A stretch of 64,000 bases of DNA from Gonapodya prolifera JEL478 (Eukaryota > Monoblepharomycota > Monoblepharidomycetes > Monoblepharidales > Gonapodyaceae). A program made the position numbers and the translations under genes. Shown in pieces: positions 48,549-58,888 of the stretch; position 1 is the stretch's first letter, and each line of letters begins with the position of its first letter. The stretch lies in NCBI GenBank assembly GCA_001574975.1, contig KQ965816.1, positions 109,794-173,793 on the forward strand. The letters are read 5' to 3'. Under the pieces are notes generated by a model. That model ran no database searches. It was given only the letters and a program-made list of their open reading frames with translations, and had not been told where the DNA came from.

Positions 48549-51500
48549 TCAAATACCCCACCCTTCAACCCCGTCCATCGCCCCATCCTGCGCCCCATCC
48601 GTCTCACCCTCGAAGTCAAGGAAAGACGATATATCGAACGATCCCGCTGTTGGACTTGGCGGGACAGACGCGGCACGAGCAAGGTCGGGCTTCGGCGATT
48701 TCGTCTCGTGCACCGGCTCGACCACACCCGCGACCTCTTGCAAGGCCTTGGTCGCTGTTTCGACGTCGTCCAAATGGCTTTCTTGCATGGCCAACTGCTC
48801 CGCCAAGCTCTGCAGGTGCTGGGGGTCATCCATCTGCACACCAAGGCTCGCCAATAGTGCCGTCAAGTCTGCAGCGTTCTGGGGCTGTAGCTTCACACCG
48901 CGCCCACTTGGTGATCGGTTCACTGGTAGAGGTAGGAGATCGGTGCTCGGTACGCCTGGGGTGTCTTCGGTGGGAACGGATGGTGGTGGTGGCATCCGGT
49001 ACACGGGACGCCCACCCGATGATGTAGGAGCCGCAGGTGCGGGTGGGGCCATGACGGCAAGGAGGTTTGCGAGGCGGGTTTGGACGATGTCTAGGTGAGG
49101 AGGGTAGGTTCGAAATTATTCAACTCACGGAACCCAACCCACGGCCGCAAAAATATGTAAGCCTCACAGTCAATCGCCCCCACAATCTCTTCAGGCACCT
49201 TGACTCTCCCCCTTGGAGTCGCGACCGTAAGGACTCCATCCTCGCCCCCCGTAGCTGTTGCGAACCCCATTCCTGGACTCATACCACTTCCATCCCTCGT
49301 GATCGCGGGCGCGGGTTCAGTCGGCTGAAGAAAATCCGCGTCCAAGTGCAGTGCTGGAACGTCCATTGGGAGGTTGATCCCGTCGAGCGTGAAAGCGGGC
49401 ATGGCGGGTGAGGAGGGAAGCGACGGGAGAGTTGGCATAGGAGCTGCTGAAGGGGTGGAAGAGCCGTAATTAGGATACCTCCAACCCAAAAAGCGTGTTT
49501 GGCGGGGTGGGCTTACCGTGCCCCTCGTCCTCACTGCTTTCGCTCCCTTGATCATCTCCGCCCAGGACACCATCACTTCTCTTCCGCTTGGTTCCCCTCC
49601 CTGCATCGCCACCTTCGTGGGTGGCGTCCCCCCCCTCTGCGACGTCCTCATCCAACACCTCCTCCAACCTCCCACCAGACTGACTTCCACTCGCCGGGCC
49701 ATCTTCCAACAGCAACCTCCTCCTCTTCTGCCTTCCCTGCCCCTCCCTGTTCACAACCCCACCGCTGGCAACGAGTCCCCTCAGAAACCCCACAATGCTC
49801 TCCACGACGCGCCGCTGCCGCTCCCCGCGCTCGCCCACACGGAGCAGCTCGGCTCGCATCCGATCCTGCCCCGCGCGAAGGGCGGCAAGGTCGGTGGACA
49901 GAGTGAAGGCGAGACGTTTGAGTTGGGCCAGGTCGGTTGCAAGGCTCGTGAGTGGGAGTTGCGGGGTCGCGGGGGGAATCGGTGGAGGGCGGGCAGACCC
50001 GGACGCGTTCTGTGCAGGTGCGCTGGCGGAACTCCCGGCGGAAGTCACGTTCGGTGCAGCGGCGGCAGCAGCAGCAGCAGCTGCCGCTGCTGCATGTTCC
50101 TCCCTCGCCCGATCCGCACGCTTGGACCTGCTGACGTACTGCAACATGTCAACCATGCCCCTCTGGAAATACGGGTGCTCGAATTCAGCGATCTGGTCAA
50201 GGTCCGGGTCGTCCGGGCGTAGCGCGCCGGCCTGGACGTGTGGGACTTTGCGGAACCCGTACATGTTGAGTTGGCGGACGAAGGAGGAGTAGTTGGAGTG
50301 TTTGAAGAAGCGGGGCAGGACGGTCGTGGCGAAGGAGTCCGGGAGTTCGACTGGAGGGTGGGGGAGGAAGAAGGGATGGGGGGTTGGTGTGTTGGAGGTG
50401 TTGAAAGAGTAAGACTGTAGGGACACTGCAACAAAGAAGGCGCGACGACGTACCGAAGAAAGACGTTCCATCTGGTGACCAGTAGATGTACTGGCTGTTG
50501 GCGGGGTCGTTGACGAGGCTTCGAGAGTGGAGGAGGAGGGGGGACGGACGGTGCGGTGAGTATTTCGTGGGACATGTCACGCATTCGTAAGAAGGGCTCA
50601 AAAATTACGACCGTTCCCAGATCCAATGAAAGAAAAGTGATCCGAATATAACTACTCTTGGATCATTCGAGTTTGGATCACTCGAATCCAGAGGTCGATC
50701 TGGACACGACACTCTCAGAAAGCAAGTTCAGTGAATCCAGTTCCCCCTCCCACCAAACACCAATCCTAATCATTTCTGCCTCGTTTCGGCCGGTCTCGCC
50801 TCGCTAACTCACTTGAACAACTTGACCAGAAACTGGGGCACGTTCTTCGGAATCGCCTGTATTCCCGCCGTGGTCTGCAGCACCTGCCCGGTCCCGCCTG
50901 ACCGTAGAAGCGCGCCTGAAGTGGGCTGGGCACGGATAAGCGTTCCTGCGTGCGCACCGAGGGGTGTTGTGGTTGGGGACGGCGCGAGGACGTCGAGGGA
51001 TGCAATGTCGATGGGGGGAGAAGGTGCGGCAAGGGAGGACGAGTGGAGTGCGGAAGGAGCGATTGTGGTTGGTGGTACGGGGAGCGTGGCGAGGATGGAG
51101 TCCCACGTGGTGTCGGATGTGGGTTGAACAGGCCACGTGGAGAATCCAGGCGAGGAGCCGTCTGCGTGTGCATCGTCAGGAAGAATCGAGAAGAAGGACG
51201 ACGATGCGTCTGCGTCTGCGGCGTGAGGGGCGTCGCCCAGCAGCGCGTTGAGGTCGAAGTCAAGTTGGTCCACATCCATGTTTCCCGCCCCATCGTCTCC
51301 GGCTTCCACCCCGACACCGTCCGCTGCACCTGAAACGTCTCCAGCTACCTCATCACTGTGGATCGCGCCGTCCGCAAGCTCGTTGAGTCTCGCCGCCAGC
51401 GGTTTCTGCCCGTTCTTTGCTGTCAGGCTTCGTATCAGGGCCGCCTGCTCGCTGGTGAGCGGCTTCCCCTGCTGCACGCTCGAAGCCACCGCAAACAGAT

Positions 51501-51726
51501 TCGTCAGCGAGATTCCCTTGATGAATGCGGGCACCGCGGGCTGCTCGCTGCCTTTTGTGTCTGCTTGCACCCCAACTCCGCCCACTCCCACCCCTGCCCC
51601 GTCCCCCGCTCCCGCTCCCACGCCGCCCACGCCGACTCTCCCCGTCCTCAACGATGCAGTCTGCGTCGTCCTCGTCGCCGCTCCCGTCCCGTTGCTGCGG
51701 GCTCCGCGTTTGCTGGCCGATGGCAT
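48549..51726 (-). CDS. HSF1: Heat shock transcription factor (HSF) with long N-terminal extension, 5 exons
   Basis: Exons 51726-50813, 50518-50454, 50350-49517, 49446-49129 and 49090-48549 give 890 aa in frame. HSF trimers bind inverted nGAAn repeats and activate chaperone genes. The DNA-binding domain is split over three exons: PQFLVKLFN | [20 protein letters not shown] | [21 protein letters not shown], then FRKVPHVQ and FEHPYFQRG. After it comes an alanine run (AAAAAAAAAAAAA), a heptad region (about 50000-49790: [20 protein letters not shown]) for trimerisation, acidic/Pro-rich activation segments and a C-terminal hydrophobic helix ([12 protein letters not shown]). The DNA-binding domain is preceded by about 300 residues rich in Gly, Ala, Ser and Asp, with hydrophobic clusters ([27 protein letters not shown]) that look like a second activation domain. 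This extension resembles the yeast arrangement. Confidence 0.93.
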
Positions 51727-52174
51727 CGCTCTTTGTTTCGCAGCTCGCGTTCGCTCCGCCGATGATTTCTAGTTTGTGTAGTCTATGTTTCCGTCGTATG
51801 CGTGGCGTGCGGTCGCTGTCTCTGATCAATCGCAGGCCGATAAAGTTGCTGACGTTGGAACCCTCGCTCCGGGTGACCGCAGCTCCTCGAACGAAAAGTA
51901 ATTCCGGCGTTCCTTGCAATTGCAACTGTAGCGAATTTCTACCCTCGGCGTCTCTTCATTTCTGTCTCGGATGTCTCGTGCATTCGCCGCTTTTCTTGTC
52001 GCTGGTCCGATCTGTGTTGACTCGCATCTTTTGGTTCTGCCGTTTCCTAAATCTTGCTCACCACGCATCGGACCACTTCACGGTCAGTCTAACCACAATT
52101 CACAATTCACTAACATTGAATTTTATTTATACATCAAATTGCACCACTACTCACTCTCGGAACCACCCTTCCAG
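51727..52174. other. Intergenic spacer
   Basis: 5' region of HSF and 3' region of the RNase gene. Open frames here are GC-rich chance frames; no promoter element (including a clear nGAAn array) is convincing. Confidence 0.35.
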
Positions 52175-52688
52175 TTAGTTTGTTTTAACATTTCTGCATA
52201 GTGAAAATCCATTTGCCACCAATGCATCTCGGTGAGTTATTACTCCGGCGTATTCGCATGTGTCAGCTCCAGTGCCTCCCCAATGCACAACAATACGATC
52301 AGGCCCAGGATTAACTGCAGATGCAAATCATTGAGACTGGGTGTGTCAAAACTTCATTCCGGCACTCACCACTCTCTACAAAAGGATTACTGACGTCCGC
52401 AAGTGGATATTCAAAGAGATTGTCCTGGTAGCGTAACTGCAAACCCTCATGGTTATTGAACTGGTGGGGGTATTTGTTTTTCCCAACATGAGTGCCTGTC
52501 TTTAGATGGTCGCATGCCGAGGAAAGGGCTTCATCGATGGCTGCATAAATGTACACCTTTCCACTGCAAGCAGTGACAGCCGATTGGTATCTCCCACGGT
52601 GGTTTATGGGGGAGCCAGAGCAAGCTGTGATAATCAGCGCGAATACTGCAACAAGAACCAGTTGCGGAATGGCACCATCCCGAAGCAT
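52175..52688 (-). CDS. Secreted guanyl-specific ribonuclease (RNase T1/F1/U2 family)
   Basis: Exons 52688-52370 and 52314-52175 (phase 1) give 152 aa. A signal peptide (IPQLVLVAVFALIITAC) precedes a ~110-residue domain typical of fungal microbial RNases: IYAAIDEALSSACDHL, KYPHQFNNHEGLQ, LFEYPLA, PGPDRIVVHW, GVITHRDA. The residues matching the T1 active site are all there: His in YPHQFNN, Glu in FEYPL, Arg in DRIVV, His in VITHRD. The enzyme would cleave single-stranded RNA after G, outside the cell. Length is slightly above RNase T1. It lacks the long loops of the ribotoxin branch. The gene is the last intron-containing one before the AT-rich block. Confidence 0.88.
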
Positions 52689-52739
52689 ATGGACTGATTT
52701 CACTGTGACGGAGGTCAGCGCTCGACTCTTGTGCAGCAT

Positions 52740-53090
52740 CGAGTTGGGATTGTCTAATGGGTTGACAGTGTTTGGCCTTCACAGATTTCAAATTAGCTGC
52801 GCCCCAATTTCGCCTCACCACCTTATCATTTTTTCGCCCCCTGTCCCCAATGTGGCCAACTCAGAAAAAAAAGTTTTGTATTTTTGATTGCTTGTTTGCC
52901 CGCTGATCTAATCCATGAACTTCTATGGCCCACACCAAACCCCAAGTGAATGCAGTCGCAAAATGCCCTGAAGCAATGCCCTACCCTCTGCAAGCCTCTT
53001 CATCTCTAGAGACAGCTCAACAATTATGACATGGCGCTTTGCACCACCAATGACAACAAATTGAACAAGTAATCAACTTCAAATCAAGTT
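52740..53090. other. Composition boundary, no gene
   Basis: The sequence becomes AT-rich here. No coding frame, RNA or repeat is supported until the direct repeat at 53091. Confidence 0.4.
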
Positions 53091-53230
53091 TGAATTGTGT
53101 GCACATTTGACATCAGTTGTATATCATTGTGCACAAAAGTGCACCTCATCAAATCGACTTCAAATTGTGTGGATATTTGATATCAGTTGTATATAATTGT
53201 GTACAAAAGTGCACCTCATCAAATTGATTT
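53091..53230 (+). repeat. 70-bp direct tandem repeat, two copies
   Basis: Copies at 53091-53160 and 53161-53230 share ATCAGTTGTATATNATTGTG and ACAAAAGTGCACCTCATC. Each carries a near-palindrome GTGCACAAAAGTGCAC (one base changed in the second). It abuts the left inverted-repeat array by only 10 bp. Confidence 0.85.
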
Positions 53231-53240
53231 CATACTGAAT

Positions 53241-53374
53241 GAACAAACAAAATGAACAAATCACCGTGAAATTTTTCGACCCCTGCAGAAAATATGCGTC
53301 TCTTATTGAACAAACAAAATGAACAAATCACCATAAAAATTTTCGACCCCTGCTGGAAATCTGCGTTTGTTATT
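53241..53374 (-). repeat. Left inverted-repeat array (2 x 67 bp)
   Basis: Copies at 53241-53307 and about 53308-53374. Landmarks, as the reverse complement of the right array: ACAAATCACC, TTTTTCGACCCCTGC, GCGTCTCTTATT. Confidence 0.88.
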
Positions 53375-53676
53375 TTTAGGATCTCAAATTGAGCAATAAA
53401 TAATATGGCGCCGCCTTGCCAGAGGCACTTTGCCCGGTGGTCCCAACCTGATCTTCGTGGCGCAGTGATGAGAAAAACATAAAAGGGACCCTGATTCAAA
53501 TCAGTAAAGCAATGGCAGATGATGATGTATCAAGTGAGTTGATCTTGCAGTTTGGAATCAAGCGCATCATTTCAAAAGCTCAACATATTTGTTGAATTTA
53601 TACAAGATTGGGAGTGCAAGTTCTGGATTAGAATCAATACTGCCTCTCACTGGAGGAATCAACTCTTTGTATCTTT

Positions 53677-54186
53677 TCACTCGTTTTGAGTTACGTTTGT
53701 ACTTGGGTCCAAAATTTCCTTCAGCAAATTGTAGCCTTCTTTGCCATTGAGTTTGTGCTTGATTTTCAAGTATTTGAGAAACTTTGGGTAGAAGTTATTT
53801 TTGACCGTATTTTTGATGTTGGTGGACATTTGTAAACTAATATTTTGTTGCCAACCAGCACTAAGGTGTTCACTGCTGGCAGGTTGGTAATTGATTGGCC
53901 TCCAAGATTTGTAAGTCTCAAAAGAGAGACGTAGTTCATCATCTTTGATCTTTTCACTTTTCATCGGTGCCTCACTGACTGCTGAGAGAAATTTATAACA
54001 TAAATGTTGGTCAAACTTAGGTAAAGTTTTACCAGCTTCACAAAGCATTATCACATGAACGTTGGCAAGAATATATGCTTCAAAGACAGTCTTATTGAGA
54101 TCCATAAGCACAGATTTCCAGTCGAGGGTCTTAGCTTCCGCCTTGCAAAATGAATTGAATGCCATTTTAATAATAGAGTCCTTCAT
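53677..54186 (-). CDS. Transposon-associated ORF, tentatively TnpB/Fanzor-like N-terminal fragment
   Basis: A 169-aa open frame, Lys-rich, with KTVFEAYILANVHVIMLCEAG, then LPKFDQHLCYKFLSAVSE and FYPKFLKYLKIKH. In-frame sequence also extends about 25 codons upstream of the first Met, so the true start may be elsewhere. Helical segments of this type (an 'EAYxLANxHV' helix followed by 'LDQxxxYxxLSAVS') occur, as I recall, in the N-terminal half of long fungal transposon ORFs related to IS605-OrfB/Fanzor. No RuvC-like catalytic half or zinc ribbon follows, so if the assignment is right this is a truncated copy. Confidence 0.35.
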   Translation of the reverse strand: MKDSIIKMAFNSFCKAEAKTLDWKSVLMDLNKTVFEAYILANVHVIMLCEAGKTLPKFDQHLCYKFLSAVSEAPMKSEKIKDDELRLSFETYKSWRPINYQPASSEHLSAGWQQNISLQMSTNIKNTVKNNFYPKFLKYLKIKHKLNGKEGYNLLKEILDPSTNVTQNE

Positions 54187-54394
54187 GGTCTTATTACGGA
54201 GCTTTCTAGCAGTCCGGTCTTGATCTCTTTGTTTCAGTTTTGTCTGGCTTCTTTTTTCCCCTCATTATTTATTCATGTCATCAGAAAAGAATTAAAAATT
54301 TGATGGATCGTGGATCAAAGTAAACAAATAAACAAATAGGCGGATAGACAGATAGACATATAAACAGATAGACATTTTTTTAGTTTTCAAGCAA

Positions 54395-55282
54395 TTATGG
54401 TAAAGACCAGTTTAGAGCACAATTGTAACGGTTTTGTAGAGAGGAACGTTTTAGCAATTTTATTGCAAGCAAGATTGCATTACGAAGAGCTGTCTCAGTT
54501 CGTGGTACATGATTGTTTACAAAGGTTCGGATTGTGTTGAAACATAGTTCAACTGGATTCATTTGCGGGGCATATGGAGGCAAATATACTAATTTTGCTC
54601 TCTTGATTTAGCGATCTCTGAGATTGTTGGAAGATTCATCTTTTGTAAAGAGCGTGTTGCTATATGAATAACAGCGTTGCCGAGAACTAGATTTGATCTT
54701 TTTGGAAGCCCGGTCAGGAAATTTGAAAAGATTTCGGAGGTTACGGATTTAGGTATCAAAGACCATTTTACAATGGAGCAATTGTTTATAGCAAGTATTA
54801 GAGAAAACTTTTTATCTCTTCTATCTGGTCTTGGTTCGATTGCTCGAAGACCCTTTCTACTTCAGGCGTATGATCTAAAAAGAACCCAGCTACATCTATA
54901 GATACAATAGAATCTTGAGAAACAGTTTTGATTTTTTGTTTGAAGCCTTCAATTTTGGAAGTGTCTGCTTCAATGTAGAATTTGGAAGCCTTTTTGAAAG
55001 TAAAACCAATACTCTTGAGACATCTCCAAATTGTTGAAAGACTCGGATTGCTCTGACAGTGAGGTTGTATATCTTTCAGTCTAGTAGTTGGTTTTGTAGT
55101 AATGGTAGTAACTATAAGAACCATCTCATCTTGTCTAATTTTCAACAATCTGTCCGATCCAACGGCCTTGGAGCTAGCGATTGTTTTGACCATCTAAAAC
55201 GCGTTCTAATGAAGACTTCCAATATTTTCGCGATGTCTTTGTACATCATACCAGCAGTATGCATTTTGCATAAAAATATTAC
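54395..55282 (-). pseudogene. Tc1/IS630-type DDE transposase remnant
   Basis: Minus-strand fragments in order: a helix-turn-helix start (AGMMYKDIAKILEV), a second HTH segment (LSTIWRCLKSIGFTFKKAS), first catalytic Asp in VSIDVAGFFLDH, then TSEIFSNFLTGLPKRSN, then LVLGNAVIHIATRS, and LPPYAPQMNPVELCFN with the third acidic residue (Glu). At least three frame changes interrupt it (near 55190, 54835, 54600). The family usually has Asp-Asn at the second catalytic position; here it is Gly-Asn, so the DDE triad is lost even if the frame were restored. It cannot mobilise the element by itself. Confidence 0.75.
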
Positions 55283-55311
55283 GTTCAATCTGAGATTTCA
55301 TTTGCTTTGAT

Positions 55312-56761
55312 TTGAATTGTTATAAAATATCATGTGACATTCCCATTGAAAAGGGTAATAACTCACACATGAACTTGATCACTTTCGATACCTTGCAAGG
55401 CAAAATGAACTTGCTAAAGTTCACTTGCACACTGCCCCCAGAATTACAGTCAAAGTACACAAAGAAACCATTTGCAGACATTGATGCCGCATTTGAAAAA
55501 GTGACTCTGGCATCACTGGATATGACGTCTCTGGCGGCTGATATCAAGAAACTGGTGGATCAAACTCTTGCTAATTCAAACAACTCACCGTCATACAGTC
55601 CTTATACACTCAAAAACCCTGATTGGTCACTGTCGGCGTACTTGAGAGGAGTGTTCAATTGGGTGGCACGAAATATTGCTTATGACACTGTGTTCTTGCA
55701 AACCTCAAAAGATGAAGCTGATTGGAACCTCCAGTGGTCTCACAATGTTTTCGAAAGGTGTGTGTGAAGGTTATTCAAATCTGTTTGTGACTTTGTCCCG
55801 GAAGCTTGGATTTGACAAAACAAAGATATTTCACGTTGTTGGAGCTTCTAAGAGACAATCAACTTGTTATGATGTCAGTAAAAATTATATCAAATCAATC
55901 GAAGTCAATTCCAACGGAAACCCTACAGGCCACATGTGGATATCAATATTGTTGTTATTGAGCAAGTGCCACATTGTTGTAGACCCAACTTGGGGAGCCG
56001 GCGCAATCAATGAATCTGGAACTTTCAAAAGATTATTTGAGCCTTGGTACTTTTCAATATCGCCAAGAGCTTCACTATACACCCATCTCCCGAACTCAAC
56101 GTTACTGCAATATATAAATAATCCCATATCACTAAGCGAATTCACTCTTTTGCCATACCTGAGACCCGCCTTCTTTAAATCTGGCGCGTACCTATACTCT
56201 GGAGATTTTCTCACAGGTTGTCTGCTCGCTCAACAGAAAGGAAAAAAGTTGATCACATTGCAAATCAAACTACCTTCTTTCAAAACAGTCAGAGCTCAAA
56301 TGAATATGGTGAAAACCAACAACAGAACGTTTGTTTCATATTCAAAAGATTCAAATGGATACATTGCTACCGTCTCAGTGGCTCCTATTGGAGATAACGC
56401 ACCTAGGATACTTGATATCTGGATTAGCAATCCGGCTCTGAAAGACACTTATGCGGGCTCTTTCAACGTTGCACCCACATATACAAACGCAGATACATTC
56501 CCGACAACATACACAAACACGTACGGATATCCTCTCAAGCTGAGGTATCTATTGTCTCAAACGGTAAAAAGTGGAAATGTTTTTTTCAAATTGGAAAGAC
56601 GGAACCCAGATAATTTCCCCAATATATGTGATCTCTATTTGATTTACGACGAAACATATTTGAAGTTCGCAAAATCGAATGCATTCTATTCCTATTGCTT
56701 AGATACGACGTCTTTGAAAGGCAGAGACATAGATATTTTTCATTCACGACAGACAATATAA
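55312..56761 (+). CDS. KY-type transglutaminase-like protein (one frame break)
   Basis: Intron-free, AT-rich. The N-terminal ~150 residues lead into a transglutaminase-like cysteine-peptidase fold: LRGVFNWVARNIAYDT, the nucleophile region KGVCEGYSNLF, the His region GHMWISILL, and the Asp region HIVVDPTWGAG, giving a plausible Cys-His-Asp triad. The C-terminal ~200 residues are beta-rich (ILDIWISNPALKDT) like the domain that follows the TG core in kyphoscoliosis-peptidase-type proteins. A single-base shift in TTTTCGAAAGG near 55750 separates the first third from the rest, just before the catalytic Cys. Either one sequencing error or recent decay would explain it. No signal peptide. The role is unknown; related proteins act at cytoskeletal or septal sites. 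Confidence 0.65.
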
Positions 56762-56797
56762 ATTTCTTTACATTGTATAAATCACAAATAGCTTCAG

Positions 56798-57571
56798 ATG
56801 AATAACACACCAAATACCTGGATTGACTTCCAGAAGAATCAGTCCGTTCGACCATATTCTGAAATATCTAAACAAAAATTGCTGGGGAAGGGTGGGTTCG
56901 GGGAAGTGTGGTCTGTCCACATAGCAGGAGATGCTCCTGGTCAAATCTATGCCATGAAAACTTCGACTGACACTAAAAACAATGCGTTGATTGTAGACGA
57001 GGCCGATAATTTGAAAACTATCCTTGAAAAATCGAATTTCAAGTGTCCGCCCAGTGTCATGTGTGCACGAGGATTGGGAAGAATGTCAAATGGCAACCAC
57101 TTTTTGATTATGACTTACAGTCCAGGAATTGATGTGTACAAATTTATACAAAAACGATACGAAAGTGGCAACTTCATAACTCCGAAACAATGGTTTTTCA
57201 TAGCAAGTCAAATGATTCAACAACTCTCTCTTTTGCATAAATTCGGAATTGCACACAGTGACATAAAACCCGAAAATTTGGTCATTGACGAATCGAGTTT
57301 CAAGGTGTCAATTATCGATTTCGGAGGCGCATGCAAAACAAGGATGTGTAGGAAGGATTTTATTTTTACAAATGATTATCTACCCTCAAAAGAGCTTGCT
57401 GAAATACTGCGCGGAGAAACACTTGATCCCAAATATGAAGATTTGATGGTTCGCAAAAAGCTAGGTTACTACGCTCTTGCAAAAACTTTATCTGAGCTCA
57501 AGATGATTACCAACATACCCGCAATGGATAAAACAATACAAAAGTTATTGTTTCTTTCAAAAATACAGTGA
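56798..57571 (+). CDS. Ser/Thr protein kinase, compact, intron-less
   Basis: Complete 257-aa frame starting 36 bp after the transglutaminase stop. It is almost only a catalytic domain: glycine loop LGKGGFGEVWSV, Lys in YAMKTST, catalytic loop HSDIKPENLVI (Asp, Lys, Asn), DFGG metal-binding motif in SIIDFGGA, and an abbreviated C-lobe lacking the usual APE and long activation segment. It is small and divergent compared with cellular kinases (about 270-300 aa domain) and resembles kinases of large DNA viruses or mobile elements. AT-rich with no introns, unlike the kinases to the left in the window. Intact, so possibly still expressed. Confidence 0.8.
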   Translation: MNNTPNTWIDFQKNQSVRPYSEISKQKLLGKGGFGEVWSVHIAGDAPGQIYAMKTSTDTKNNALIVDEADNLKTILEKSNFKCPPSVMCARGLGRMSNGNHFLIMTYSPGIDVYKFIQKRYESGNFITPKQWFFIASQMIQQLSLLHKFGIAHSDIKPENLVIDESSFKVSIIDFGGACKTRMCRKDFIFTNDYLPSKELAEILRGETLDPKYEDLMVRKKLGYYALAKTLSELKMITNIPAMDKTIQKLLFLSKIQ

Positions 57572-57725
57572 ATCATGCAAAGGGCCTTACAATCTACCTA
57601 ACATTGGAATAAAATTGTTTGAATCAAAGAATTCTTTACTCTCAATCTTTGGCATTTTAGTGATTGTTGCACTGTACAATAATGATTTATTTTTAGTCAA
57701 CAAAATGTCCTAAAACTGTTTCATT

Positions 57726-58682
57726 ATGAAAAGAACTCACTCTCTTGGATTTCCACTTGCTGACCAATCATTTGATGACCAATCGAAACAACACAAAGGT
57801 TCCACAATCAATGATTTGGAATGTCAAGATATGACCGATGATTCACATATTGATACAAAAGTAACACGATACATTATGGAAGATCCCAATCAAAACACTT
57901 TAATCCTTCAAAATGGCAAAGCGTACCTTTCATCAAGAAAACACCTGGAGTTCCACTTTCACAACAACACATTTCAACCATCATGTCCAACAGACATATG
58001 TACCCAGTGATTTTTATTGATCTGGGTTCAAACATTGCGAGCGTATATCCCGAGATGAAATCAAGAGAAGATATTAAAAAAATCCTGGGCGATCCTTTTC
58101 AAAATACATACTTGCCAAACAGTATCTATGCTGCCCAAACCACACAAGCCTATAGAAAACAAATTCAGTCCTTCAATTAGGAGGATCAACAAGGTGTTTG
58201 GACCTAACTCATTCTATCATATAGCTTGCGGCTACGATAATATTGTAATTCGTGTGGATAACTCGTATCAAGTTTATTTGACAACACGATCACGAATTGC
58301 GAAACAACTTGACGAGAGACCATATACTTTGCGATTTCCTTACAGTGCACTTGGTGACACAGACGGTAGGGCTTCACATCTAGTGTTTTTGGGACCCAAA
58401 GTACTATCATATATTTTAGATAACAAAACAACTTCAGTGTTTAAATGTAAATTCAACATGAAAACGAATACACACTCTGTTTCACCTGATTACACTCCTC
58501 GGAGATTGTTGAATATGTCTCAATCTATGGACGTTGAAATAAATAGACCAAAACGTTACGAAGCGTATGGGACAACATTAGAAGGGGATGATCCATTTAT
58601 AAAGAACGTAAGTACTTATTTGAATCAAAATCCACCTGAATCTGGGTATATTTTCAGCAGGGGTCAAAAAATTTTATGGTGA
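57726..58682 (+). pseudogene. Orphan protein, frame-broken, ending inside the right repeat array
   Basis: Three overlapping frames appear to be one protein of roughly 300 residues: 57726-58010 (MKRTHSLGFPLADQSFDDQS...), 57983-58180 (YPVIFIDLGSN...), and 58128-58682 (FGPNSFYHIACGYDN...; TLRFPYSALGDTDGR). The overlaps are consistent with two one-base shifts. I recognise no family. The last codons (GYIFSRGQKILW) are read from the first copy of the 67-bp repeat, so either the gene end was replaced by the repeat or the repeat derives from coding sequence. Confidence 0.45.
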
Positions 58683-58838
58683 TTTGTTTGTTTTGTTTGT
58701 TCAATAAGAGACGCAGATTTTCAGCAGGGGTTGAAAATTTTTATGGTGATTTGTTCGTATTTGTTTGTTCAATAAGAGACGCATATTTCCAGCAGGGGCC
58801 AAAAAATTTCATGGTGATTTGTTCATTCTGTTTGTTTG
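58655..58838 (+). repeat. Right inverted-repeat array (67-68 bp unit, 2.7 copies)
   Basis: Unit starts CAGCAGGGG at 58655, 58722 and 58790; the last copy is partial (about 49 bp). Shared landmarks: ATGGTGATTTGTT, TGTTTGTTCAATAAGAGACG. Confidence 0.9.
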
Positions 58839-58888
58839 CATCTTACACTGCAATAGCTCTTAGTCCATGGTCTCAAATAAAATGGACA

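Larger units (their letters stand above)
53241..58838. mobile_element. AT-rich element bounded by inverted arrays of a 67-bp repeat
   Basis: The left end carries two copies and the right end about two and three quarters of the same 67-68 bp unit in opposite orientation, 5.3 kb apart. Between them: a TnpB/Fanzor-like fragment and a Tc1/IS630-type transposase remnant on the minus strand, and three plus-strand genes (transglutaminase-like, kinase, orphan). The interior is AT-rich and essentially intron-free, unlike the host genes on the left. Each end reads AACAAACA[AG]AATGAACAAATCACC when read inward. I could not identify a target-site duplication. It is probably an old DNA-transposon-like unit with captured or viral-type cargo. 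Confidence 0.6.

Noticed and set aside
52175-52688. Ribotoxin (sarcin-like) assignment
   Set aside because: The protein has the short T1/F1-type layout without the long basic loops expected of ribotoxins.
53241-58838. Integrated virus genome
   Set aside because: No capsid, packaging ATPase, DNA polymerase or integrase is visible between the repeats; kinase and transglutaminase alone are not diagnostic.
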